From SAR202 cluster bacterium (GTDB lineage Bacteria; Chloroflexota; Dehalococcoidia; Lucifugimonadales; UBA3495): 64,000 nt of DNA. The translations under genes and the position numbers were made by a program. Below are positions 1-10,797 of the stretch, one piece after another. Each line of letters begins with the position of its first letter. The stretch's first letter is position 1. Below the pieces are notes generated by a model that was not told where the DNA came from, did not search any database, and saw nothing but the letters and a program-made list of their open reading frames with translations. Location: positions 1-64,000 of the forward strand of contig VGZV01000007.1 of NCBI GenBank assembly GCA_016872385.1, in the 5' to 3' direction.

Positions 1-78
1 CTTCTCCCGGCGGCTGGCCCGCCTATACCTTTCCTGTACCGCCGTCACGTACTCTTCCACGCTGCCTCGGGTCATCAT
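1..78 (-). CDS. N-terminal fragment of an IS transposase/integrase (runs off window edge)
   Basis: Minus-strand translation MMTRGSVEEYVTAVQERYRRASRREK resembles the N-terminus of integrase-type transposases; IS-end-like repeats sit just upstream. Confidence 0.5.
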   Translation of the reverse strand, partial: MMTRGSVEEYVTAVQERYRRASRREK

Positions 79-88
79 GTCTACCTCC

Positions 89-150
89 CCTTCGGTAACA
101 CGCATTTTGAGGCAACGTATCCTCCTTCGGTAACTTTTATTGTGAGTCAA
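89..150. repeat. IS-end-like repeated motif CCTTCGGTAAC...TTTTGaGgCAA (two copies)
   Basis: CCTTCGGTAAC at 89-99 and 124-134, each followed by ATTTTGAGGCAA / TTTTATTGTGAGTCAA; adjacent to the transposase start. Confidence 0.5.
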
Positions 151-226
151 TTCGAGCTATTGACTGGAGCGGGATTTACGGTACAATGGGGTGGACGTCC
201 CGATGCTTCGGGCGAAGGAGGAAGCC

Positions 227-508
227 ATGGAAGGAAAGGTTCAGGTAGAAATTACCTACTGCGTGCCTTGACAGCACCACGCTACCGCCACGTGGATGGC
301 GAACGAGTTCTTCCGCAGCTTTGGCCCTGATGTAGCCATCACTATTTCCCCCCGCGGCCAGGGCATCATGGAAGTGTTCCTGGATGGCGAGCGCATCTTC
401 GACAAGAAGGGCGAGGGCAATAGCTACCCCGACCTGTCCCGCGTCCGCAAGATGAAGGAGCGCATTAAGGCCAAGATTGACACCATTCCGGCTCCGGCCA
501 AGGCCTAG
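227..508 (+). CDS. SelW/Rdx-family selenoprotein, in-frame TGA (Sec) at 269-271
   Basis: SD GGAGGAA then ATG 227: MEGKVQVEITYC-VP-U-QHHATATWMANEFFRSFGPDVAITISPRGQGIMEVFLDGERIFDKKGEG...; CxxU motif at the Rdx redox site; ORF track only shows 296-508. Confidence 0.85.
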
Positions 509-551
509 CCGCCACCCCTAATCCAGTTACTGGATACAACCAGCCCCCCCA

Positions 552-1154
552 TTACAGGAGGGGCTGTATCTTTTGCCAGATTTCCTGGCTGAGTTGCCTT
601 TTGGGCCTGGCTCCATCCAACACCAGCCAGCTTCCCGGCGCTGCTGCGGCCTGGGCCAAATACCCCCTCCGCACTCGCTGGTGGAACTCTCCTGGAGCAG
701 CCTCAATGCTGTCACCGGGACTTTCTTTGCGTTGCCGGGCTACCTCCACCGGCAAATCCAGCAAGATAGTCAGTTGGGGAGTCAGCCCGCTGGTGGCGGC
801 GGCGTTCAGGCTATGAATCAACGCCATGTCCAGGCCACGCCCGTAGCCCTGGTAGGCCACCGTGGAAGCGGTGAAACGGTCGCAAAGGACGTTGATGCCC
901 TTGGATAAGGCGGGTTGGATGACTTCTGCCACCAGTTGGGCACGGGCTGCGGAGAACAACAACAGTTCGGCCATTGGCGAGGGGCTGGTGCTGCCTTTGA
1001 GACAGCGGCGAAGCTGTTCACCCAGGGGGGTGCCTCCAGGTTCGCGGGTGGCGGCCACCGGCAGGCCGTGGCGCTGAAAACGCTGCTTCAGGGCGCGGAC
1101 CTGGGTGCTCTTACCCGCCCCGTCGCCCCCCTCAAAGACGATAAAAACGGCCAC
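552..1154 (-). CDS. tmk: thymidylate kinase
   Basis: MAVFIVFEGGDGAGKSTQ P-loop, CDRFTASTVAYQGYGRGLD. Confidence 0.95.
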   Translation of the reverse strand: MAVFIVFEGGDGAGKSTQVRALKQRFQRHGLPVAATREPGGTPLGEQLRRCLKGSTSPSPMAELLLFSAARAQLVAEVIQPALSKGINVLCDRFTASTVAYQGYGRGLDMALIHSLNAAATSGLTPQLTILLDLPVEVARQRKESPGDSIEAAPGEFHQRVRRGYLAQAAAAPGSWLVLDGARPKRQLSQEIWQKIQPLL

Positions 1155-1166
1155 GGCTGCGTAAGG

Positions 1167-2765
<1,599 letters not shown>

Positions 2766-2802
2766 AAGCTCGGCCTGAGCCGGGTCGCGCACTATTGCCA
2801 AA

Positions 2803-3759
2803 TCATGCCTCCACCGGAGCCATGCCCCGCTGCAATACCCGGGCCGCCACCGAGGCGGCAAGCACGTCATACCCCGCCACCGGCTGGAGGCCACGGTGCT
2901 GCAACGCGCTGGCTACATGGGTCAGATAGTCCGGCACCAGCCAGTGGTGTGCCCCAGGCTGGGCTGATGCCAACTCCAGGAAGGATTCTACAGCTTTGGG
3001 GTGTTCCGGATGGACTGTCGCCCTTCCAATAATACCCTGGCTGACCGGGCTTAGGGACATCCAGCCCACCAGCCGTCCATCAACCTGAATTACCCATTCT
3101 TGGCCGCGGCGGCACAGCGGCTCCTGCAACTCTTGCCACTGATCAAAGGTCAGGGCCAGTGCATCCCGCACCGGCGCAGGGGTGGTGGCCGAGTAAAGCT
3201 GGAACAGGGAAAAGTCGTCCTGGGGGGCGCGGGCTGACGGTTCCTGCAATGGGGGTGCAAGTTTGTCTGAGCTGACCACAGTCAAAGCGCCGGTCAAGAG
3301 GCTCTCTCGAAAGCACGGGAAGAATCCGGCGCGCTGGGCCGCGGGCATTAGCGGACTGTCCGCGGCCAGACGGAGCAAAATGCGCTGGGCGGACCGCTCG
3401 GTCGCCAGCAAAATCAGCCCGCCCAATAGCTCAGTGACGGTGCGCGCGGCCAGACTATCGCCGCCAGGGGCCAGGTACAAGGCGGGCACTACGCCCTCAC
3501 CCAAATACAGCCGGTCAATTTCCCACAGCTTACCGGAATTACGGATGTGGGCCGAGGCCAGGCCCCCCAGGTGCATTCCTTCCCAGGATACTGTGGTCAA
3601 GCGGTGCCGGCTCTGGGAAAAGGTTTCCCGCCAGAACCGGATGTTGCTGGGGTAGCCAGTGCCCAGCAGGCTTTCCCTGGTGCAAGCAAGGTTTGGCCCG
3701 CGGGGGGCGTTGAAGAGGATGCAGCGCAGGGCGTCAGTGATGCGGAAAGCCTGCATCAT
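2803..3759 (-). CDS. GNAT-like acetyltransferase / hypothetical protein
   Basis: 318-aa intact ORF overlapping pdxT by 4 bp; LVGWMSLSPVSQGIIGRATVHPEHP resembles GNAT core. Confidence 0.55.
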   Translation of the reverse strand: MMQAFRITDALRCILFNAPRGPNLACTRESLLGTGYPSNIRFWRETFSQSRHRLTTVSWEGMHLGGLASAHIRNSGKLWEIDRLYLGEGVVPALYLAPGGDSLAARTVTELLGGLILLATERSAQRILLRLAADSPLMPAAQRAGFFPCFRESLLTGALTVVSSDKLAPPLQEPSARAPQDDFSLFQLYSATTPAPVRDALALTFDQWQELQEPLCRRGQEWVIQVDGRLVGWMSLSPVSQGIIGRATVHPEHPKAVESFLELASAQPGAHHWLVPDYLTHVASALQHRGLQPVAGYDVLAASVAARVLQRGMAPVEA

Positions 3760-4370
3760 TCTCTCTGGGACGGGCTAACCCGCCTGGTGAGGTTGATGAA
3801 GTATTGGTGGAGCCGCAGGTCGCCGGTCAATTCCGGATGGAACGAGGTGACCAGCACATTCCCCTGCTGGGCAGCCACCGGCCGTCCATCGGGCAGTTGT
3901 GCCAGTACCTGCACGCCCTCGCCTACTCCCTGGATAGCCGGTGCCCGGATGAAGATGGCGTGAAAAGGGTCGCCATTAATCCCGGCGATGTCCAAGTCCT
4001 GCTCAAAGCTGTCCACCTGGCGACCAAAGGCGTTGCGCTGCACTACCACGTCCATAATTCCCAGGGGCACAGGGTCATGCTCCGTGATTTCCCGGGCCAG
4101 CATAATCATGCCCGCGCAGGTTCCCCATACCGGTTCGCCCTGGCGGGCCATCTGCGTGATAGGCTCACGCAAGTGATAAATGCTCATCAACCGGCTCAAA
4201 GTGGTGCTTTCACCGCCGGGGATAATGAGGCCGTCCAGGCCTGACAGCTCTTCAGGGAGCCGCACTTCCCGGGTCTCCACAAGCAGCTTTTTAAGGGTGG
4301 CGATGTGTTCGGCGAAGTCTCCCTGCAGAGCCAGGACGCCGATTTTCACGGGCTGCCGGTGGCCTGACAT
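3756..4370 (-). CDS. pdxT: pyridoxal 5'-phosphate synthase glutaminase subunit
   Basis: IGVLALQGDFAEH, GLIIPGGESTT, GTCAGMIMLA, TSFHPELTGD. Confidence 0.97.
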   Translation of the reverse strand: MSGHRQPVKIGVLALQGDFAEHIATLKKLLVETREVRLPEELSGLDGLIIPGGESTTLSRLMSIYHLREPITQMARQGEPVWGTCAGMIMLAREITEHDPVPLGIMDVVVQRNAFGRQVDSFEQDLDIAGINGDPFHAIFIRAPAIQGVGEGVQVLAQLPDGRPVAAQQGNVLVTSFHPELTGDLRLHQYFINLTRRVSPSQRE

Positions 4371-4403
4371 ATCAAAGCAACTCTTGGTGCGGGCGCAAAG
4401 AGA

Positions 4404-5294
4404 CTAGATGCTCCGCGGGGCCAGGAGTTGTTCCTTGGGGATGCTGCGGGCGCTGATGCCCACCATAGCTTCGCCCAGGTCCTTGGACACTTCCGCCAGA
4501 ATTTTGGGGTCTTTGTAGTGGGTGACCGCCTGGACTATAGCGTAGGCCCGGCGCGCCGGGTCGCCGGACTTGAATATGCCGGAACCTACAAACACGCCAT
4601 CGGCGCCCAACTGCATCATCAGCGCGGCGTCGGCGGGGGTGGCTACGCCGCCGGCGGCAAAGTTGACTACCGGCAGCCGCCCCAGTTCACGGGTCTTGGT
4701 AAGCAGTTCCAGACTCACTGCCAGATTGCGGGCTTCTACCACCAGTTCATCCTCTGGCATGGTCTTGAGCTTGCGGATGGCGTCCTGCACCGCCCGCATG
4801 TGGCGGACCGCCTCCACCACGTCGCCGGTGCCCGCTTCGCCCTTGGTGCGGATCATAGCAGCGCCTTCCGAGATGCGGCGCAGGGCCTCCCCCAGGTCGC
4901 GGCATCCGCAGACAAAGGGGACCTTGAAGTCGTGCTTCCAAACGTGGTGGACTTCGTCGGCGGGGGTCAGCACCTCCGACTCGTCAATGTAGTCCACGCC
5001 CAGGGCTTCCAGGATTTGGGCTTCCACAAAATGCCCGATGCGGCACTTGGCCATCACTGGAATACTTACGGCATCAATAATCTCGCAGATTTTGGAAGGG
5101 TCGCTCATGCGGGCCACGCCGCCCTGGGCGCGGATATCCGCCGGTACGCGCTCCAGCGCCATAACTGCCACAGCGCCTGCCTCTTGAGCAATTCGGGCCT
5201 GCTGGGCACTGACCACATCCATGATAACCCCGCCCTTTAGCATCTGGGCGTGCCCCGCCTTGACGGTAAAGGTGCCGGTCAGAACCTCAACCAT
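4404..5294 (-). CDS. pdxS: pyridoxal 5'-phosphate synthase lyase subunit
   Basis: [32 protein letters not shown]; start [14 protein letters not shown]. Confidence 0.97.
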   Translation of the reverse strand: MVEVLTGTFTVKAGHAQMLKGGVIMDVVSAQQARIAQEAGAVAVMALERVPADIRAQGGVARMSDPSKICEIIDAVSIPVMAKCRIGHFVEAQILEALGVDYIDESEVLTPADEVHHVWKHDFKVPFVCGCRDLGEALRRISEGAAMIRTKGEAGTGDVVEAVRHMRAVQDAIRKLKTMPEDELVVEARNLAVSLELLTKTRELGRLPVVNFAAGGVATPADAALMMQLGADGVFVGSGIFKSGDPARRAYAIVQAVTHYKDPKILAEVSKDLGEAMVGISARSIPKEQLLAPRSI

Positions 5295-5555
5295 TGTCCA
5301 ATTCCTCCAAAAAGGCGTAAACCTACTGCCACTTCGTGTAGCAACATTATACGCTGTCCGGCGCGGGCTAATCAAATGGAACCAGGCTGGGCCAATGCGC
5401 TGTTATAAGGCCGGCGGATTTGCATGGGCAAAAAATGGACCAGTTGGCTTGTCCGAGGTCATTTTTGGGTATCTCAACAAATTTAAGGCTGTCACGGGAT
5501 GCGCACCGCCGTCGCTGATGCTATAATGCCCGCGTAATTCCAAGGAGGTGGGTAG

Positions 5556-6434
5556 TTGGAAGCGTTTGAATATACCGCACCAAAAACTATTGCCGACGCC
5601 GTGGCAGCCTTGGCCTCGAAGGGCGATCAGGCCCGTGCGCTGGCGGGCGGCACCGACCTGCTGGTCCAGCTCCGCGGCGGCCGCCGCCGTGCCCAGTTGG
5701 TGGTGGATGTCAAGGGCGTTCCGGAACTCAATCAGATTTCCTATAGCGCCAGGACTGGCCTCACCCTGGGAGCAGCCGTCCCTTGCTGCCTGGTGTACCA
5801 GAACAAATCTGTGGCCTCTGCATACCCCGGTCTTATTGACCCGGCGTCCTTGATTGGCAGCATTCAAATTCAGGGCCGGGCTACCATTGGAGGCAACCTG
5901 TGCAACTCCGCTCCCAGCGGGGACTCCATCCCAGCCATTATTGCGCTGGGCGGCGTGTGCAACATTGCTGGGTCAGGCGGCAAGACTCGCCAGGTGCCAG
6001 CGGAGCAGTTCTGCACCGGGCCGGGGCGCAACGTTCTGCAGCCGGGAGAACTGCTGGTTTCCATACATCTTCCGCCGCCTGCGGCCAACTCCGGGGCTAA
6101 CTATCAGCGGTTCATTCCCCGCAACGAGATGGACATCGCGGTTGCTGGCGTTGGCACCAGCGTAGTGCTGGATAGTTCCAAGCGCAATTTCGTTTCCGCC
6201 CGCATTGCGCTGGCTTCCGTGGCGCCCACGCCGGTCTTTGCCAAAAAGGCGGGGGACAGCCTGGCGGGCAAGCCGGTCTCCGATGCCGCCATTGAAGAGG
6301 CCGCCAAGCTGGCGATGGCCGACGCCAAGCCCATTGACGACATGCGGGGCACCATTAAACAGCGTACCCATCTGGTGGGCGTGCTGACCCGCCGGACACT
6401 TCAGACCGCCATAAAGCGGGCCAGGGGGGAATAG
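5556..6434 (+). CDS. FAD-binding (medium) subunit, xanthine dehydrogenase/CO dehydrogenase family
   Basis: LAGGTDLLVQLRGG, GRATIGGNLCNSAPSGDS; TTG start after SD AAGGAGG. Confidence 0.92.
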   Translation: MEAFEYTAPKTIADAVAALASKGDQARALAGGTDLLVQLRGGRRRAQLVVDVKGVPELNQISYSARTGLTLGAAVPCCLVYQNKSVASAYPGLIDPASLIGSIQIQGRATIGGNLCNSAPSGDSIPAIIALGGVCNIAGSGGKTRQVPAEQFCTGPGRNVLQPGELLVSIHLPPPAANSGANYQRFIPRNEMDIAVAGVGTSVVLDSSKRNFVSARIALASVAPTPVFAKKAGDSLAGKPVSDAAIEEAAKLAMADAKPIDDMRGTIKQRTHLVGVLTRRTLQTAIKRARGE

Positions 6435-6436
6435 TC

Positions 6437-6919
6437 ATGCCCGGACTTGTTCACGTTCAGACCACCATCAACGGCAACGAAGTAAATTTCCTGTGCGAGC
6501 CGCGGCAGAGCCTGCTGGAGTGCCTGCGGGACGTGCTGGGTATGACCGGCACCAAGGAAGGCTGCAACGACGGAAACTGCGGCGCTTGCACGGTGCTGCT
6601 GGACGGGCGCATTGTAACGTCCTGCCTGGTGCTGGGTGTTGAAGCCCAGGGCCGGCAGATAACTACCATTGAAGGTCTGGCCACGCCCCAGGGCCTGCAT
6701 CCCTTGCAGCAGGCCTTCTTGGAGCAGGCTGCCCTGCAATGCGGTATCTGCACTCCCGGATTTATCATGGCCTCCAAGGCTCTGCTGGACAAGGAGCCCG
6801 AGGCTGACGAGGGCCGTATCCGCCACTGGCTGGCGGGCAACCTCTGCCGCTGCACCGGATATGACAAGATTGTCCGCGCGGTGCTCCAGGCCGAGGACAT
6901 GATCAAGGCCAAAAAGTAA
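6437..6919 (+). CDS. 2Fe-2S (small) subunit, xanthine dehydrogenase/CO dehydrogenase family
   Basis: GTKEGCNDGNCGACTVLLDG, QCGICTPGFIM, GNLCRCTGYDKIV. Confidence 0.95.
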   Translation: MPGLVHVQTTINGNEVNFLCEPRQSLLECLRDVLGMTGTKEGCNDGNCGACTVLLDGRIVTSCLVLGVEAQGRQITTIEGLATPQGLHPLQQAFLEQAALQCGICTPGFIMASKALLDKEPEADEGRIRHWLAGNLCRCTGYDKIVRAVLQAEDMIKAKK

Positions 6920-7061
6920 CTGGGCTGTTGCCTGGCCGTTGACAGGGGTGCGGCATGCCGTGCCCCTGTTGCTTTTTGCAGCCGGCCAAAATCTTGCATC
7001 AGCCCGTCTGCCTGCGGGGAAGGTGCGTCCCCGCCGCGAGATGGGCGAGCATGGAGGCGTG

Positions 7062-7628
7062 ATGACGACTCCATTAGGTTGGGCCACAAGCTTGGGCAAC
7101 CAGGCTGTGCAGTTGGATATAGGCAGCGGGTGGCAGGTCCGCAGCTGGCGGCCAGAGGACCGCGTCTCCCTGGCCAAGTATGCCAACAACCGGAAAATCT
7201 GGATTAACCTGCGGGATGCTTTTCCCCATCCCTACACCAGCGCCGACGCCTTTGATTGGATTCGCCAGTGCTCCCGTAACAAGCCCCCAACCCAGTTTGC
7301 CATCGCCTCTGCTGCGGAAGCTGTCGGCGCCATCGGGTTTCTACTCCAGAACGATATTTACCGCCGCTCGGCGGAGATTGGCTATTGGCTTGGCGAACCC
7401 TTTTGGGGCCAGGGAATCACCACCAGGGCTGTGTGCGCCGTTACAGAGTACGCCTTTGCCAACTTTGACCTGATGCGCCTGTTTGCCACGGTATTTGCAT
7501 GGAACCCCGCCTCTGCACGGGTCCTGGAGAAATCTGGGTACTCCCTGGAAGGCCGGATGCGGAAGAGCGCAACCAAAGACGGCCAGGTCATTGACCAGTT
7601 GTTGTACGCCAAAGTCCTGGAAGATTAA
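7062..7628 (+). CDS. RimJ/RimL-type GNAT N-acetyltransferase
   Basis: VRSWRPEDRVSLAKYANNRKIW...IGYWLGEPFWGQGITTRAV; start codon uncertain (7041/7062). Confidence 0.8.
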   Translation: MTTPLGWATSLGNQAVQLDIGSGWQVRSWRPEDRVSLAKYANNRKIWINLRDAFPHPYTSADAFDWIRQCSRNKPPTQFAIASAAEAVGAIGFLLQNDIYRRSAEIGYWLGEPFWGQGITTRAVCAVTEYAFANFDLMRLFATVFAWNPASARVLEKSGYSLEGRMRKSATKDGQVIDQLLYAKVLED

Positions 7629-7646
7629 CTGTGGGGAGGCACGGCG

Positions 7647-7946
7647 GTGGCTAAGGTGTTTATACCTACCATGCTCCAGTCCCTTACCGGCGGGATCAAA
7701 CAAGTCCAAGTGGAAGGCCGGAACGTGCGACAACTGATTGACCGGCTGGATGAGCTATTTCCCGGCATCAAGTCCCGGTTGGTGGAGGCTGGCCGCATCC
7801 GCTCCAACCTGGCGGTGTCCGTGGATGGAGATGTGGCGCGCATGGGAACGCTGGAGCCAGTGAACGAGGACAGCGAAGTGCATTTTGTGCCGGCCATCGG
7901 CGGCGGCATCCACCGACGTTCAGCAAGTCATCAGTATTCTGGTTGA
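7647..7946 (+). CDS. MoaD/ThiS-family ubiquitin-like sulfur carrier with C-terminal extension
   Basis: beta-grasp sequence ending VHFVPAIGGG followed by IHRRSASHQYSG. Confidence 0.8.
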   Translation: MAKVFIPTMLQSLTGGIKQVQVEGRNVRQLIDRLDELFPGIKSRLVEAGRIRSNLAVSVDGDVARMGTLEPVNEDSEVHFVPAIGGGIHRRSASHQYSG

Positions 7947-8120
7947 CTGCCCTAACGCAGCCCCGTACAATGGGGCCAATAGGGGTTCACTACCTGGGCG
8001 CTATTTCGTTTTTAAAGGGGCGGGAGTTGTCCAGGTGAAACCGGCCCACTGATCCGTCCCCCAGTCTTTATGACTCCCCAGTTGACAGATGGCCCAATCT
8101 TGCCGGACCAGTGAGCGTAC

Positions 8121-8579
8121 ATGGTCAAGAAAGCAAAATCGCGAGTGGAAAACCTGGTTTCGGCGGGGGGCGTCGTCTATCGCCGGGTCAATGGACAACT
8201 CCAGATAGTGCTATGCGGCCGCAAAGACCCCATGCGGTGGAGCTTGGCTAAGGGCACGCCAGATCCAGGAGAAACCATAGAGAGTACTGCCTTGCGGGAA
8301 GTGCGGGAAGAGACGGGGCTGGACGTCAAAGTGGAAGCCCCCATCGGCAGCATCAACTACTGGTTTGCCGATCCCCAGGGGGAAGTAAGGTACCACAAGA
8401 CCGTCCACTTTTACTTGATGGTGCCTACTGGCGGGGATACCGACCGGCATGACCCGGAGTTTGACGTGGTGCAGTGGTTCTCTGCGGATGAGGCGCTCCA
8501 GGCCTTGACTTACGCCAACGAGGCGGACGTACTGCGCCAGGCCCTGGTATTGATTGCCAAGGTCAAGGAAGAAGCATAG
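8121..8579 (+). CDS. NUDIX hydrolase
   Basis: GTPDPGETIESTALREVREETGLD Nudix box. Confidence 0.95.
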   Translation: MVKKAKSRVENLVSAGGVVYRRVNGQLQIVLCGRKDPMRWSLAKGTPDPGETIESTALREVREETGLDVKVEAPIGSINYWFADPQGEVRYHKTVHFYLMVPTGGDTDRHDPEFDVVQWFSADEALQALTYANEADVLRQALVLIAKVKEEA

Positions 8580-8581
8580 CA

Positions 8582-9223
8582 ATGGTGGAGTTGCACGGCG
8601 CACGGGTTGTGCTGCGGGATAAACGACTGGAGGACGCCGAGCGCGACTACATCTGGCGCTGTGATCCGGAGATTGCCCGGTTGGACGCCACCTATCCCCT
8701 GACCATGACCTTTGAGCGGTACTTGAAGATGTTTCAAGATCAGCTCCGGTATCCTACTCCTGGCTCCAAGCACTTGGCCATTGACACGCTGGATGGCAAG
8801 TTCATTGGCAACTGCATGTACTACGACCTGGACTCGGTGAACCTGGAAGCGGAAGTGGGAATAGTCATTGGCGACCGGGACTACTGGAGCAACGCCTATG
8901 GCTACGATGCGGTGGTGACTCTGCTGGATTACGTCTTCCGCGAGCTAAAATTGCAGCGGGCCTATTTGCATACCCTGGACTGGAACAAACGCGCCCAGCG
9001 TTGCTTTACCAAATGCGGATTCAAGCCAGTGCGGCTGGTGCGGCGCTTCTCTTTGGACTTTTTGCTTATGGAAGTTTTGAGGGATGCCTGGCTGGCCCAG
9101 GTTGATTCCCTGCTGGCCGCCCGGTGGGACCGGCCGTTGAACGGCGCCGGCGCTCCCGCCACGGAAAAGCCGCCCTCCCGCTTTAGCCATCCCGTGCCGC
9201 CGCCAGGGCCTCAGCCAGCCTGA
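8582..9223 (+). CDS. GNAT N-acetyltransferase
   Basis: VVLRDKRLEDAERDYIWRCDPEI...EVGIVIGDRDYWSNAYGYDAV. Confidence 0.8.
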   Translation: MVELHGARVVLRDKRLEDAERDYIWRCDPEIARLDATYPLTMTFERYLKMFQDQLRYPTPGSKHLAIDTLDGKFIGNCMYYDLDSVNLEAEVGIVIGDRDYWSNAYGYDAVVTLLDYVFRELKLQRAYLHTLDWNKRAQRCFTKCGFKPVRLVRRFSLDFLLMEVLRDAWLAQVDSLLAARWDRPLNGAGAPATEKPPSRFSHPVPPPGPQPA

Positions 9224-9905
9224 CCGCGCCGGTGTAAAGGGCGCGCCCTAGAATCACGCCTTCCACGCCAGACCTCTTTAGCTGGCGGATGTGCTCCACA
9301 CTCGCTACACCCCCGGAAGCCAGTACCGCCAGGCCAGTCCGCTGCACCAGCGCCGCGTTGGCGGCGTAGTTGGGGCCGGTGAGGGTGCCGTCCCGGGAAA
9401 TATCCGTGTAAAGCAGGCGGCGCACCCCCAGGACTGACATCTCCTGGGCCAAATCCAGGGCACTGACTGCACTAGTCTCCCGCCAGCCTCGGGTGGCAAC
9501 CTGGCCGTCCCGGGCGTCAATGGCGACCACCACCCGCTGGCTGCCATAGCGCTGGCACAGTTCTTGCACCAGGCTGGGGTTCTCTACGGCTACTGTCCCC
9601 AGGACTACTCGGCTTGCCCCGGCGTGAAGGAGTGCGTCAGCCGTATCCAGGTCGCGGATGCCGCCCCCCACTTGCACGGGAATGGCCAGAGCCTGGAGGA
9701 TGGCAGTAATGACCTTCAAGTTAGCTGGCTGGCCCTGCGCGGCTCCGTCCAGGTCCACCAGGTGGAGGCGGGGCGCGCCCTGGCTTTGCCAGTCCAGGGC
9801 CACGGCCACCGGGTCCTCGGCAAATACGGTCTCCTGCTGGTAGTCGCCCTGGTAGAGCCGGACACACCGGCCAGCCCGGATATCAATGGCGGGAATGACT
9901 TCCAT
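9183..9905 (-). CDS. hisA: phosphoribosylformimino-5-aminoimidazole carboxamide ribotide isomerase
   Basis: MEVIPAIDIRAGRCVRLYQGDYQ, GGGIRDLDTADALL, TDISRDGTLTGPN. Confidence 0.96.
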   Translation of the reverse strand: MEVIPAIDIRAGRCVRLYQGDYQQETVFAEDPVAVALDWQSQGAPRLHLVDLDGAAQGQPANLKVITAILQALAIPVQVGGGIRDLDTADALLHAGASRVVLGTVAVENPSLVQELCQRYGSQRVVVAIDARDGQVATRGWRETSAVSALDLAQEMSVLGVRRLLYTDISRDGTLTGPNYAANAALVQRTGLAVLASGGVASVEHIRQLKRSGVEGVILGRALYTGAVRLAEALAAARDG

Positions 9906-9922
9906 GACTCCCTGAAAACTGG

Positions 9923-10561
9923 TCAGCGGTGCGTGGCGGAACGGCGGGCCATATGGTCGGCAATGAAAGTCACAAAGTTGCGGTAGATGCGCAGCCCCAG
10001 CGCGCCGCTCTTTTCCGGGTGGAACTGAGTGGCCGCCAGGTTGTCCTTGGCATAAACGCTGCAAAAGGGAATGCCGTATTCCGTGACTCCTGCCACACCC
10101 TCCCGGTCCAGTGGGTCGGCGTAGTAGCTGTGTACAAAGTAGAACTGGGTGTCCTGGGGGATGTCCTGGAACAGGGGGTGCGGCTTCTGGAAGCGCACGC
10201 TATTCCAGCCCATGTGTGGCACCTTGAGGCCGGCGGGAAGACGCCGCACGCGGCCCTTCAAGATACCCAGGCACGGAGCGTCGCCCTCCTCAGTGCGTTC
10301 CAGCAGAAGCTGAAGCCCCAGGCACACGCCCAGGAATGGGCGGCCCGAGCCGGCAAACTGGCGCAGCGGCTCCACCAGCCCGCGTTCCCGCAGCGCAGAC
10401 ATGGCTGCCGGACCGGAGCCAACACCAGGCAGAATCAGCCCGTCGGCGGTGTCCAACAGCCCGGGGTCTCCTGTCACCACCGGCGCAACTCCCACCGACT
10501 CCAGCGCCTTGGCCACGCTTCGCAGGTTGCCGGACTGGTAATCAATAACCACGATGTTCAT
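9923..10561 (-). CDS. hisH: imidazole glycerol phosphate synthase glutaminase subunit
   Basis: IVVIDYQSGNLRSV, LGVCLGLQLL, HMGWNSV, ATQFHPEKSG. Confidence 0.97.
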   Translation of the reverse strand: MNIVVIDYQSGNLRSVAKALESVGVAPVVTGDPGLLDTADGLILPGVGSGPAAMSALRERGLVEPLRQFAGSGRPFLGVCLGLQLLLERTEEGDAPCLGILKGRVRRLPAGLKVPHMGWNSVRFQKPHPLFQDIPQDTQFYFVHSYYADPLDREGVAGVTEYGIPFCSVYAKDNLAATQFHPEKSGALGLRIYRNFVTFIADHMARRSATHR

Positions 10562-10571
10562 GGAATGGTTC

Positions 10572-10797
10572 TCAGAGGGTGTGATAAAAGATCGCTAAGG
10601 GCTTGTGTTAAAAGTGCCCGCTCATGGGCTTTGCCCAAAATGTAATTCTGAGTCCCGATGCAATCGGGACTCAGGGTGACAATAATTGGCTGCAAAACGT
10701 TACTGACTATCGAAATGCATACTTTTTGGGCAAGGCCCCCGCTCATGGTTCGACAAGCTCACCACGAGCGGTCTACTTTTGACACGGGCTCTCAGGC
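10572..10797. repeat. composite intergenic repeat (GTGTGA-end family) interrupted by a ~112-bp MITE
   Basis: Outer arms GGGCTTGTGTTAAAAGTG / reverse complement of CTACTTTTGACACGGGCTCT; internal element 10627-10738 with TIR GGCTTTGCCCAAAA. Confidence 0.7.
10618..10747. mobile_element. MITE-like element (family GGCTTTGCCC) with 9-bp direct repeat CCGCTCATG
   Basis: CCGCTCATG 10618-10626 and 10739-10747 flank GGCTTTGCCCAAAATGT...ACTTTTTGGGCAAGGCC. Confidence 0.75.

Noticed and set aside
541-574. CAGCCCCCCC...GGAGGGGCTG hairpin with TATCTTTT as selW terminator
   Set aside because: Plausible but overlaps the tmk 3' end and has an imperfect stem; not strong enough to list as a feature.
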